From positions 6,458,501-6,522,500 of the forward strand of contig NZ_CP076543.1 of assembly GCF_030440515.1 (NCBI RefSeq): DNA of 64,000 nt. Direction: 5' to 3'. The DNA comes from Streptomyces xanthophaeus. Lineage in GTDB: Bacteria > Actinomycetota > Actinomycetes > Streptomycetales > Streptomycetaceae. Under the pieces are notes generated by a model, which was given only the letters and a program-made list of their open reading frames with translations, was not told where the DNA came from and did no database searches. Positions 10,722 through 20,234 of the stretch are shown piece by piece (position 1 is the first letter of the stretch; every line of letters begins with the position of its first letter). The translations under genes and the position numbers were made by a program.

Positions 10722-13249
10722 TGCGCGTCCCGCTTTCCTGGCTGCGGGAGTACGTCGATCTCCCCGCGGGTGAAACCGGCCGTGACGTGGCGGCCAAGCT
10801 GGTCGACGCCGGCCTCGAGGTCGAGACCGTCGAGCAGCTCGGCGGCGGCCTCAAGGGCCCGCTCGTCGTTGGTCAGGTGCTGACCATCGAGGAGCTGGAG
10901 GGCTTCCGCAAGCCGATCCGCTTCTGCACGGTCGACGTCGGCCAGGCCAACGGCACCGGCGAGCCGCAGGAGATCGTCTGCGGCGCCCGGAACTTCGCCG
11001 TCGGCGACAAGGTCGTCGTGGTGCTGCCCGGCGCGGTCCTGCCCGGCGACTTCGCGATCGCCGCGCGCAAGACCTACGGCCGCACCTCGCACGGCATGAT
11101 CTGCTCCGGCGACGAGCTGGGCATGGGCGACGACGGCACGCACGGCATCATCGTGCTGCCGCACGAGCACGAGGTCGGCACCGACGCGATCGAGCTGCTC
11201 CAGCTCGTCGACGAGGTCCTCGACATCGACATCACCCCGGACCGCGGCTACTGCATGTCCATGCGCGGTGTCGCCCGTGAGGCGGCCACCGCCTACGGCC
11301 TGCCGCTGCGCGACCCGGCGCTGCTCGACGTGCCCGCGCCGAACTCGTACGGCTACCCCGTCAAGGTCGACGACCCGGCCGGCTGCGACCGCTTCACCGC
11401 CCGCACGGTGACCGGTCTCGACCCCGACGCGCGCTCCCCGATCTGGCTGACCCGCCGCCTGCAGAAGGCGGGCATGCGCCCGATCTCGCTCGCCGTGGAC
11501 ATCACCAACTACGTGATGCTGGAGCTCGGCCAGCCGCTGCACGCCTACGACCGCTCGTCGGTCGAGGGCACCATCGGTGTCCGCCGCGCCGAGCAGGGCG
11601 AGAAGTTCACCACCCTCGACGGGGTCAAGCGCACGCTCGACGCCGAAGACCTGGTGATCACCGACAACAGCGGGCCGATCGGCCTCGCCGGTGTCATGGG
11701 CGGCGCCAACACCGAGATCGCCGACTCCGTCACCGACCCCGAGACCGGCCAGGTCACGGGGACCACGGACGTCGTCATCGAGGCCGCGCACTTCGACTCC
11801 GTGTCGATCTCGCGCACCGCCCGCCGCCTGAAGCTGTCCTCCGAGGCCTCCAAGCGCTTCGAGCGGGGCGTCGACCCGCAGGCCGCCGCCGCGGCCGCGC
11901 AGCGGACCGTCGACCTGCTCGTGCTCCTCGCGGGCGGCACCGCCGAGGCGGGCGTCACCGAGGTCGTCGCCCCGGGCGCGCCCCGCACCATCGCCATGCC
12001 CGCGGACCACCCGGACCGGGTGGCGGGCATGGAGTACGGCCGCGAGACCGTCGTGCGCCGCCTCCAGGAGATCGGCTGCGACGTCTACGGCCAGGACGAG
12101 CTCGTCGTCACCGTCCCCTCGTGGCGGCCCGACCTCGCCGCGCCCAACGACCTCGCCGAAGAGGTCATCCGGCTGGAGGGCTACGGGAACCTCCCGTCGA
12201 CCCTCCCGCAGGTGCCCTCCGGCCGCGGTCTGACCGCCCGGCAGCAGCTGCACCGCCGGGTCGGCCGCGCGCTGGCCGGCGCGGGCTACGTCGAGGCGCT
12301 CAGCTACCCGTTCATCGGTGAGGGCGTCTTCGACCAGCTCCAGCTCCCCGCGCACGACGTCGCCCGCCAGGTCGTCAAGCTGGTCAACCCGATCTCCGAC
12401 GAGGAGCCGGCGCTGCGCACCACGCTGCTGCCGGGTCTGCTCGGCGCGCTGCGCCGCAACGACAGCCGGGGCAGCCACGACCTCGCGCTCTTCGAGACCG
12501 GTTCGGTCTTCCGGGCCGCCGCCCAGCCGGGTGTCGCCGTACGGCTGCCCGTCGACCGGCGTCCCACGGACGAGGAGATCGCCACCCTGAACGCGGCCCT
12601 GCCCGCGCAGCCGCGGTACGCCGCGGTCGTGCTGGCCGGTGGGCGCGAGCAGGCCGGCTGGTGGGGCAAGGGCCGTCCGGCCGACTGGGCGGACGCGGTC
12701 CAGGCCGCCCGCGCGCTGGCCGTCGAGGCCGGCACCGAGCTGGTGGTCCGCCAGGGCCAGTACGGCCCCTGGCACCCGGGCCGCTGCGCCGAGCTGGTCG
12801 TCACCCTCGGCGGGGTCGAGCAGGTCATCGGCCACGCCGGTGAGCTGCACCCGCGCGTGGTCAAGGCGATGGGCCTGCCGGCCCGCACCAGCGCGATGGA
12901 GATCGACCTGGACCGCCTCGCGGCGGCCGGCGGCGAGGCCCTCAAGGCCCCGCGGATCTCCTCCTTCCCGGTGGCGACCCAGGACGTGGCGCTGATCGTC
13001 GACGCGTCGGTCCCGGCGTCCTCGGTGGAGGCCGCGCTGCGCAAGGGCGCAGGCGAACTCCTCGAATCGCTGCGGCTGTTCGACGTGTTCACCGGTGAGC
13101 AGGTCGGCGAGGGCAAGAAGTCCCTGGCCTACGCGCTGCGCTTCCGCGCGGCCGACCGGACGCTGACCGCCGAGGAGTCCACGGCCGCGCGTGACGCGGC
13201 GGTGGCCCTGGCGGGCGAGCGGACCGGGGCGGTGCTCCGGGGCGCGTAG
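10721..13249 (+). CDS. pheT: Phenylalanyl-tRNA synthetase beta subunit
   Basis: 842 residues, the normal length. Domains in order: an N-terminal segment ([17 protein letters not shown]), an OB-fold tRNA-binding domain (about 42-155), B3/B4 editing domain (about 210-400), B5 (about 405-480), the catalytic-like core (about 500-720) and the ferredoxin-fold anticodon-binding domain at the C-terminus. It hydrolyses mischarged Tyr-tRNA and binds the tRNA anticodon. The start overlaps the pheS stop by one base. Confidence 0.96.
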
Positions 13250-13264
13250 CCGCTTCGTACCCGC

Positions 13265-13302
13265 GTGAGGGGCACGTCCGGACCACCGGACGTGCCCCTC
13301 AC
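13265..13302 (+). terminator. Intrinsic terminator after pheT
   Basis: A perfect 17-base stem (13265-13281 with 13286-13302) and loop acca, 15 bases after the pheT stop. Confidence 0.9.
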
Positions 13303-13386
13303 TCGTTCGGGTGAGAACCCCGGTGGCCCGTGTCCGGGGTGCCGGTCGGTCGACACAATCGATCCGGCCGGAGGGGAGTCCTACGG

Positions 13387-14457
13387 ATGATCACGCGTGG
13401 GGAGATGCCCCTGGTGCGCCGGATGTGCGTCCTGGCCTGGGCCGGCGCAGCCGTGTCCTGGGAGCTGTCCACGCCGGGGCAGCTGGTCCCGAGCATGGCC
13501 ACCTGCGCGGCCTTCCTGCTGCTGGCCACCGGGTGCGCGCTGCACATGCGGCGCGAGCTGCTGGGCGAGCTGCGCCGCTCGCAGGAGATCGCGGGCGCCG
13601 CGCAGCGGGCGCTGCTGCGGCCGCTGCCGGGGCGGATACGCGGCCTGACGGCGGCCGCGGCGCAGCTCTCGGCGAGCCGGGGCGCGGCGGTGGGCGGGGA
13701 CCTGTACGAGGCCGTGCCGACGGCGTACGGGATCCGGGTGGTGATCGGCGACGTCCGCGGCCACGGGCTGCCCGCGCTGGGCGCGGCCGCCGCCGTGCTC
13801 GGAGCCTTCCGCGAGGGGGCGTACGACGAGCCCTCGCTGGACGGTGTGCTGCGGCGGATGGAGCGGGCGCTGGGCCGTCATGTCCGTGAGCGGGCGCGGG
13901 CCGAGCCGGATTCCGGGGCGGCGGAGGAGTTCGTGACGGTCCTGCTCCTCCAGATCGCGCCGGACGGTGCCCTGCTGGCCCTGAACTGCGGCCACCCGTG
14001 GCCGTACGTGCTGCGCCCGGCGGCGGTCCTGGAGCACTGCGCCGCGCGCAGCCGGGGCGCCGCCCCGGACCCCGCGCCTCCCTCTCCCCCGGCTACCGCC
14101 GGGAGGGGCCCCGGGGCGGGGCTGGACCATCCGGCGCACCGGCCTACGCAGGTACTGCCGCTGGCCGGGGGTGAGACCTTACCGCCGCTCGGGGTGGTGC
14201 CCGTACCGGCGGACGTGTGGGCGCGCGCCTGCGGGGAACTCCGGCCCGGTGAGACGCTGTTCCTGTACACCGACGGGGCCGAGGACGCCCGCGACCGGGC
14301 GGGCCGGTTCTTCGATCTGGCGGGCGTCCTCGCACAGGAGGCGGCGGCCACGCCCACGCGGCTGGTGGCGGGCGTGCACGCCGCTCTGCTGCGGCACACC
14401 GGCGGGCGGCTCGCCGACGACGTCGCCCTGCTGGTGCTCCGCAACGACCGGTCCTGA
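13387..14457 (+). CDS. Membrane PP2C/SpoIIE-type Ser/Thr phosphatase
   Basis: 356 residues. Two hydrophobic segments (about 13-27 and 36-54) anchor the N-terminus; the SpoIIE phosphatase domain follows, with metal-binding VGGDLYEAVP, GDVRGHGLPA, CGHPWPYVL and LYTDGAEDARD. Such enzymes usually dephosphorylate anti-anti-sigma factors in partner-switching systems, but no such partner is adjacent. Start ATG 13387 follows AGGGGAG at 8 bases. The stretch encoding RGAAPDPAPPSPPATAGRG between the third and fourth motifs consists of repeat DNA (see the repeat entry) and makes a Pro/Ala loop. Confidence 0.88.
   Translation: MITRGEMPLVRRMCVLAWAGAAVSWELSTPGQLVPSMATCAAFLLLATGCALHMRRELLGELRRSQEIAGAAQRALLRPLPGRIRGLTAAAAQLSASRGAAVGGDLYEAVPTAYGIRVVIGDVRGHGLPALGAAAAVLGAFREGAYDEPSLDGVLRRMERALGRHVRERARAEPDSGAAEEFVTVLLLQIAPDGALLALNCGHPWPYVLRPAAVLEHCAARSRGAAPDPAPPSPPATAGRGPGAGLDHPAHRPTQVLPLAGGETLPPLGVVPVPADVWARACGELRPGETLFLYTDGAEDARDRAGRFFDLAGVLAQEAAATPTRLVAGVHAALLRHTGGRLADDVALLVLRNDRS
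14054..14112 (+). repeat. Two palindromic repeat elements inserted in frame in a phosphatase gene
   Basis: Bases 14054-14080 differ by one base from the first 27 bases of the reverse complement of the family 1 repeat at 52974-53015. Directly after it, 14083-14112 (tcccccggctaccgccggga and flanks) matches the family 2 repeat at 24304-24334 on the opposite strand. Between the two family 2 copies, an A-T stem pair is replaced by G-C on both arms, a compensatory change. The length keeps the reading frame open. Confidence 0.8.
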
Positions 14458-14808
14458 CCACCGGCCCCGGACACGCGCGCCGGGCCCGGTGGATGAGCCC
14501 GGCGCGCGCTCTCGACCCGGCCCCTGCCGGGGCGCGGCGACCAACCGGGCGCCGGCGGGGCCGGAACGCGCCGCCCGCCTGCCATGGAGTGTCGGGCAGA
14601 CAGCAGAACGGGCGGCGCGGTGACGGGTCGTCGCACTGTACGAGGGGGAGCCGACGACCCGAGCTACCTCTTGGCGAGGCTCTTCAGTGAAGCGCCTCCA
14701 GGGGCCCGTGCGGCAGAGTGCGCATCGCATTTATGCGCGTACACGGTTCACACCCCGTGTGAACCGCGCACCCACTAGCCTGAGACCGACGAGCCCTTGG
14801 AGCGGCCC
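14458..14808. promoter_or_regulatory. Intergenic region with paired inverted repeats
   Basis: 351 bases without a convincing gene. It holds an 11-base inverted repeat (14567-14577 with 14609-14619), possibly a terminator of the phosphatase gene, a 6-base pair gcgcat/atgcgc (14720-14725, 14733-14738), the operator listed separately, and a -10-like TAGCCT (14776-14781) for the next gene. Confidence 0.55.
14744..14766. promoter_or_regulatory. 23-base palindromic operator
   Basis: cggttcacac and gtgtgaaccg form perfect 10-base arms around ccc, ending 9 bases before the TAGCCT hexamer of the downstream HTH gene. The position suggests repression or autoregulation by that HTH protein. Confidence 0.7.
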
Positions 14809-16149
14809 ATGCAGCCCAATGTCCTGCTCGACGCCCTCCTCGCCGAGGCGGGCATGTCCCACGCCGGACTCGCCGCGTACGTGAACCAGGCAGGCCGCAC
14901 CCGCGGACTCGCCCTGCGCTACGAACACACCGCCGTGACACGGTGGTTGAAGGGCCAGCGGCCCCGGGGCCAGGTCCCCGACCTGATCTGCGAGGTGCTC
15001 GGCGGGCGGCTGCGGCGTCCCCTCGGGCTGGACGACATCGGGCTCGGCGCCGCCGACCAGCCCGTTCCGCTGCACGCCTCGCCGCTCAGCGGGTTCGTGG
15101 ACCGGGCCGCCGCCCTGTGGCGTTCCGACGTCCAGGCCCGGCCGCAGCTGCTGGCCGCCGAGGCGGTCACCGGGACGCCCGCCGTCATCCCGGTGTGGGA
15201 ATGGGAGAATCCGCCCGAGGACGCCGACGTCTCCCGTGAGGGCGCGCATCCGATCGGTCCCGAGCACATCGAGGTCCTGAAGTCCGCCCGTGCCCACTAC
15301 GAGCTGATGTACCGCCGGGCCGGCGGGCTCGCCACGAGGGACCGGATCGTCCGCTTCCTGGGCAATGAGACCGCGCCGATGCTGCGCGGGAGCTACTCCG
15401 ACGACCTCGGCCGCCGGCTCCACCGGGCCACGGGGTCCCTGGTGGCGGTGGCGGGGATCTGCGCGTACGACTCCGACGCCCACGGCTTGGCCCAGCGCTA
15501 CTTCCACCAGGCCCTGCGCCTGGCCAAGGCGAGCGGCGACCGGGGGCTCGGCGCGTACGTCATCGCGCTGATCGTCAACCAGTCCCTGCACCTGCGGGAG
15601 TACCGCCAGGCCGTCGCCTTCGCCGAGGCCGCGCTGCGGGCCGCCGGGCGGCACACCACCCCGGCGCTGGCCGCCGACCTGTACGCGATGCAGGCCAAGG
15701 CGTACGCCCAACTCGGCGACACCGGGGCCGCACTGGCCTGCATCCGCAAGGCGGAGGCGGCCGCCGAGCGGATCCGCCCGGGCAGCGAACCGGACGAGAC
15801 CGGCTACGTACAGCCGGGGCTCGTCAACGTCCAGGTCGCCGAGGCGCTGCTCAGCCTGGGCGATCTGGAGGCCGCGCGGGTCCAGGCGACCGCCGCCGTC
15901 GGCACCCCGGCGCACGACCGCGGCCGGGTGCACCGGCTGGCGATGCTGTGCGAGATCCAGCTGCGTCAGGGGGAGGCGGACCGGGCGGCGGCGTCCGCGG
16001 CCGAGATGGCCGAGCGGGCCAAGGGCATGGAGTCGCTGCGGCTGCGCGACCGGCTGCGGACGGTCCGCGAACAGCTTCTGACCAGCGGTTGTACGGGCGC
16101 GGAGGAGACCGCGCGGCTCATCGACGGGGCGCTGCGCGTTCCGCTGTGA
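14809..16149 (+). CDS. HTH-TPR regulator, NsdA-like
   Basis: 446 residues. The N-terminal region (MQPNVLLDALLAEAGMSHAG ... TAVTRWLKGQRP) resembles a helix-turn-helix DNA-binding segment, followed by a conserved linker and a C-terminal half with tetratricopeptide-like helix pairs (YFHQALRLAKASGDRGLG, DLYAMQAKAYAQLGDTGAAL). The layout is that of the Streptomyces NsdA-type regulators that hold back differentiation and antibiotic production; assignment to a named member is not possible. ATG 14809 was preferred over the TTG 12 bases upstream. A perfect 23-base palindrome lies in its promoter, so autoregulation is likely. Confidence 0.8.
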   Translation: MQPNVLLDALLAEAGMSHAGLAAYVNQAGRTRGLALRYEHTAVTRWLKGQRPRGQVPDLICEVLGGRLRRPLGLDDIGLGAADQPVPLHASPLSGFVDRAAALWRSDVQARPQLLAAEAVTGTPAVIPVWEWENPPEDADVSREGAHPIGPEHIEVLKSARAHYELMYRRAGGLATRDRIVRFLGNETAPMLRGSYSDDLGRRLHRATGSLVAVAGICAYDSDAHGLAQRYFHQALRLAKASGDRGLGAYVIALIVNQSLHLREYRQAVAFAEAALRAAGRHTTPALAADLYAMQAKAYAQLGDTGAALACIRKAEAAAERIRPGSEPDETGYVQPGLVNVQVAEALLSLGDLEAARVQATAAVGTPAHDRGRVHRLAMLCEIQLRQGEADRAAASAAEMAERAKGMESLRLRDRLRTVREQLLTSGCTGAEETARLIDGALRVPL

Positions 16150-16170
16150 CGGGCCGAGGTGCTGCCATGT

Positions 16171-16197
16171 TGCCACCTACTCGAACGGAAGGTGGCA
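16171..16197 (+). promoter_or_regulatory. Hairpin covering the Nudix ribosome-binding site
   Basis: tgccacct (16171-16178) pairs with aggtggca (16190-16197); the putative ribosome site GGAAGG (16187-16192) lies partly inside the right arm, 10 bases before the GTG start. Folding would reduce access, allowing translational control. Confidence 0.45.
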
Positions 16198-16202
16198 CAA
16201 CC

Positions 16203-16742
16203 GTGCAGTGGACGAATCTGAGCGAGCAGACCGTGTACAAGAACCGTTGGTTCGACGTGAATCTCGCCGATGTGGAACTTCCCGACGGCCGGCACCTGGA
16301 CCACTTCGTGATCCGGCTGCGTCCGGTCGCCGTCGCCACGGCCGTCAACGAGGCCGACGAGGTGCTGCTGCTCTGGCGGCACCGGTTCATCACCGACAGC
16401 TGGGGCTGGGAACTGCCCGCCGGGGTGGTCGAGGACGGTGAGGACATCGCGGCCGCGGCGGCCCGCGAGATGGAGGAGGAGTCGGGCTGGCGCCCCGGCC
16501 CGCTCCACCACCTCATGACCGTCGAGCCGTCCAACGGGCTGACCGATGCCCGGCACCACCTCTACTGGGCGGACGGGGCCACCCACATCGGGCATCCCGA
16601 GGACGCTTTCGAGTCCTCGCGCCGGGAGTGGGTCCCGCTCAAGCTGGTGCCGGACATGATCGCCCGCGGGGAGATCCCGGCCGCCAACATGGCGGCCGGG
16701 CTGCTCCTGCTGCACCACCTGCGGCTCGGCGGCCGGCCGTAG
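16203..16742 (+). CDS. Nudix hydrolase
   Basis: 179 residues. The Nudix box is complete: G at GVVEDGED, then REMEEESGW, matching Gx5Ex7REUxEExGU, so metal-dependent cleavage of a nucleoside diphosphate linked to another group is expected. The segment WGWELPAGVVEDGED resembles ADP-ribose/NDP-sugar type enzymes, but the substrate is uncertain. GTG 16203 fits the conserved N-terminus (MQWTNLSEQTVYKNRWF); an in-frame ATG at 16167 is the alternative. It follows the HTH regulator closely and may be cotranscribed. Confidence 0.88.
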   Translation: MQWTNLSEQTVYKNRWFDVNLADVELPDGRHLDHFVIRLRPVAVATAVNEADEVLLLWRHRFITDSWGWELPAGVVEDGEDIAAAAAREMEEESGWRPGPLHHLMTVEPSNGLTDARHHLYWADGATHIGHPEDAFESSRREWVPLKLVPDMIARGEIPAANMAAGLLLLHHLRLGGRP

Positions 16743-16751
16743 GGCCGGCCG
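16730..16751. terminator. Bidirectional hairpin overlapping the Nudix stop codon
   Basis: cggccggcc (16730-16738) and ggccggccg (16743-16751) flank gtag, which contains the stop codon. It serves two convergent genes only 15 bases apart. Confidence 0.65.
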
Positions 16752-16757
16752 GACGGA

Positions 16758-17630
16758 TCAGGCGTACGGGTAGAAGCCCGCGCCCGTCTTGCGGCCCAGG
16801 CGGCCGGCGTCGACCATGCGCTGGAGCAGTGGGGGAGCGGCGTAGAGCGGCTCCTTGTACTCCGCGTACATCGAGTCGGCGATCGACGCGATGGTGTCCA
16901 GGCCGATCAGGTCGGACAGCTTGAGCGGGCCCATCGGGTGGGCGCAGCCCAGCTCCATGCCGTTGTCGATGTCCTCGCGGCTGGCGATGCCCGACTCGAA
17001 CATCCGGATCGCGGACAGCAGGTACGGGACGAGGAGCGCGTTGACGACGAACCCGGACCGGTCCTGGGCGCGGACCGCGTGCTTGCCCAGCACGTCCCGC
17101 ACCAGGGCCTCGGCCCGCTTGACCGTCTCCTCGCCCGTGGTCAGCGCCGGGATCAGCTCGACGAGCTTCTGCACCGGGGCCGGGTTGAAGAAGTGGATGC
17201 CGATGACCTGGTCCGGCCGCGAGGTCGCGACGGCCAGCTTGACCAGCGGGATCGAGGAGGTGTTGGAGGCCAGGATCGCGTCCGGGCGGGTGATCACCTG
17301 GTCGAGGATCTGGAAGATCTCCGTCTTGACCTGCTCGTTCTCGACGACGGCCTCGATGACGAGGTCACGATCGGCGAACTCGCCGAGGTCGGTGGTGAAG
17401 GTGAGGCGGGCCAGGGTGGCGTCCCGCTCCTCCTCGCTGATCTTGCCGCGTTCGGCGGCCTTGGTCAGTGAGTTGTGCAGCCGGGTCCGGCCGATCTCCA
17501 GGGCTTCGCCGGTGGTCTCGGCGACCTTGACCTCAAGGCCACTGCGGGCGCACACCTCGGCGATACCCGCACCCATCTGGCCGCAGCCCACTACGCCGAC
17601 CCGTGTGATGTCGGAAGGGAGGTCAGTCAC
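16758..17630 (-). CDS. 3-hydroxybutyryl-CoA dehydrogenase
   Basis: 290 residues. An N-terminal Rossmann fold with VGVVGCGQMGAGIAEV binds NAD(P); GIHFFNPAPVQKLVEL holds the catalytic His and the C-terminal domain has CAHPMGPLKLSDLIGLDT, the dimer/substrate signature. It interconverts 3-hydroxyacyl-CoA and 3-ketoacyl-CoA, in butyrate-type fatty acid or polyester metabolism. GTG 17630 was chosen because an AAAGG lies 8 bases upstream and the sequence then begins at the conserved TDL; an ATG 21 bases upstream is possible. No other beta-oxidation gene is nearby. Confidence 0.92.
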   Translation of the reverse strand: MTDLPSDITRVGVVGCGQMGAGIAEVCARSGLEVKVAETTGEALEIGRTRLHNSLTKAAERGKISEEERDATLARLTFTTDLGEFADRDLVIEAVVENEQVKTEIFQILDQVITRPDAILASNTSSIPLVKLAVATSRPDQVIGIHFFNPAPVQKLVELIPALTTGEETVKRAEALVRDVLGKHAVRAQDRSGFVVNALLVPYLLSAIRMFESGIASREDIDNGMELGCAHPMGPLKLSDLIGLDTIASIADSMYAEYKEPLYAAPPLLQRMVDAGRLGRKTGAGFYPYA

Positions 17631-17790
17631 TTCGTGCCTTTCGCAGCTCATCCGTCGGCGGGTCCCCCGTACGATTCCGGCGCCCGCCACGCCCCCCGAC
17701 GTTACTCCCGACCTTGCGCCGGGCGGCGGGCCGGGGCGGGCATGCTGAGCGGGCACCGTGCAATGTCACTCAGCGAAACGGAGATGTCAC

Positions 17791-19038
17791 ATGACGTACA
17801 TCGGCCGACGGGCACTGCTGGCCGGAGCCGTGGGGGTGATCGCCGCCGCCACGTCCGGCCCGGCGGCCGCGGCGCCGCGGCCTTCCGTGAAGGTTTCCGG
17901 GGGGCGGGCCGGGGCCGCGGACTTCCGGGGCATGTGGATCGCCTCCGTGGCGAACGTGGACTGGCCCTCCGAGAGCGGACTCTCCGCGACGCGGCAGCGC
18001 GCGGAGCTGCTCGAGCTCCTCGACACCGCGGTGGAGCGGCGCCTGAACGCGGTGGTCCTCCAGGTCCGGCCGGCGGCGGACGCGTTCTGGCCTTCGAAGC
18101 TGGAACCCTGGTCGCAGTGGCTGACCGGGGAACAGGGGGAGGACCCGGGCTGGGACCCGCTGGGCACGGCCGTCAAGGAGGCGCACGCCCGGGGGCTGGA
18201 GCTGCACGCGTGGTTCAACCCGTACCGGGTGGCGAACCACACCGACCTCGACCGGCTGGCGTCCACGCACCCGGCGCGGCGCAATCCCGGCTGGACGGTG
18301 GAGTACGGCGGCAAGCTCTACTACAACCCCGGTCTGCCCGAGGTGCGGCGCTTCGTCCAGGACGCCATGTTCGACGCCGTCTCCCGCTACCCGGTGGACG
18401 CCGTGCACTGGGACGACTACTTCTACCCCTATCCGGTGGAGGGGGAGTACTTCGACGACGACGAGGCCTTCGAGGAGTACGGAGCGGGCTTCAGCTCGCG
18501 CGCCGCCTGGCGCCGCGCCAACACTGACACCCTGGTCCGCGAGATGTCCGCGCGGCTGCGGGCGCTCAGGCCGGCGCCGCGGTTCGGGATCAGCCCGTTC
18601 GGCGTCTGGCGCAACTCCGACCGGGACCCGGCCGGTTCACCGACCCGCGCGGGCCTCGGGACGTACGACGACCTCTACGCGGACACGCGCAAGTGGGTCA
18701 GGGAGGGGTGGATCGACTACATCGTGCCGCAGGCCTACTGGCACATCGGGCACCCGACCGCCGACTACGCCGACCTCGTGCCCTGGTGGGCGCGGACCGT
18801 CGCCGGCACGAAGGTGGACCTGTACGTGGGGGAGGCCCTGTACCGCTGTGACGCGGACAGCCCCACCGAGGCCTGGCGCGACCCCGCGGAGCTGTCGAAG
18901 CACCTGACGTTCGCCGGCGGCTTCCCGGAGGTCCGCGGCCACGTCTACTTCTCGGCGAAGCAGGTGGCCGCGGACCCCAACGGAGCGATGGCCCGGGTGG
19001 TCGCCGACCACTACGGCCCGGCGGCGTCCCGGCGCTGA
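17791..19038 (+). CDS. Secreted GH10-like (DUF187) glycoside hydrolase
   Basis: 415 residues. A twin-arginine-type signal (GRRALLAGAVGVIAAATSG, ending in AAAAP) directs export. The barrel begins FRGMWIASVANVDWPS and has ELHAWFNPYR and AVHWDDYFYPYP, the acidic motif of the DUF187/GHL10 family. Family members act on peptidoglycan- or polysaccharide-like substrates; the exact bond is unknown. ACGGAGA precedes the ATG at 7-8 bases. Confidence 0.87.
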   Translation: MTYIGRRALLAGAVGVIAAATSGPAAAAPRPSVKVSGGRAGAADFRGMWIASVANVDWPSESGLSATRQRAELLELLDTAVERRLNAVVLQVRPAADAFWPSKLEPWSQWLTGEQGEDPGWDPLGTAVKEAHARGLELHAWFNPYRVANHTDLDRLASTHPARRNPGWTVEYGGKLYYNPGLPEVRRFVQDAMFDAVSRYPVDAVHWDDYFYPYPVEGEYFDDDEAFEEYGAGFSSRAAWRRANTDTLVREMSARLRALRPAPRFGISPFGVWRNSDRDPAGSPTRAGLGTYDDLYADTRKWVREGWIDYIVPQAYWHIGHPTADYADLVPWWARTVAGTKVDLYVGEALYRCDADSPTEAWRDPAELSKHLTFAGGFPEVRGHVYFSAKQVAADPNGAMARVVADHYGPAASRR

Positions 19039-19039
19039 T

Positions 19040-19237
19040 TCAGTGAGTGTGCTCTTCGGGGTGGCGGACCGTGCAGTCGGGTCCGGGAGCCATCAGGGCC
19101 TCGTGTCCGTCCTGGAAGCGGACCCGGTACGGGGGGGTTCCGTTCTCGCCCAGGACCTGGGTGATCTCGCCCACCTTGTCGTGCTGTCCGACGATCCTGC
19201 CGTGCTGCACCAGCTGGTCGCCCTCGGTCGCGCGCAT
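19040..19237 (-). CDS. DUF1918 protein
   Basis: 65 residues, an SH3-like small barrel: MRATEGDQLVQHGRIVGQHD, a glycine-containing middle and a charged end (RFQDGHEALMAPGPDC). GAGG precedes the ATG at about 6 bases. A TAAACT hexamer on the minus strand (19281-19276) may be its -10. Function unknown; the family is widespread in actinobacteria. Confidence 0.85.
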   Translation of the reverse strand: MRATEGDQLVQHGRIVGQHDKVGEITQVLGENGTPPYRVRFQDGHEALMAPGPDCTVRHPEEHTH

Positions 19238-19294
19238 AACTGACCTCCTCGGTGGCGGTCCGATCCGGTGCTTGCAGTTTAGGTCGTCATGCGG

Positions 19295-20178
<884 letters not shown>

Positions 20179-20200
<22 letters not shown>

Positions 20201-20234
20201 GTATGAGCGTAGCAGTGTGGCGGAACTGGCTGAA
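20179..20234. promoter_or_regulatory. Overlapping divergent leaderless promoters
   Basis: For the + strand gene, TATTCT (20185-20190) lies 8 bases before the ATG at 20199. For the - strand gene, TACGCT (20211-20206) lies 5 bases before the ATG at 20200, with TTCAGC (20234-20229) 17 bases further upstream. Each promoter lies within the other gene's first codons, and no ribosome site is available to either, so both mRNAs are probably leaderless. Confidence 0.55.
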
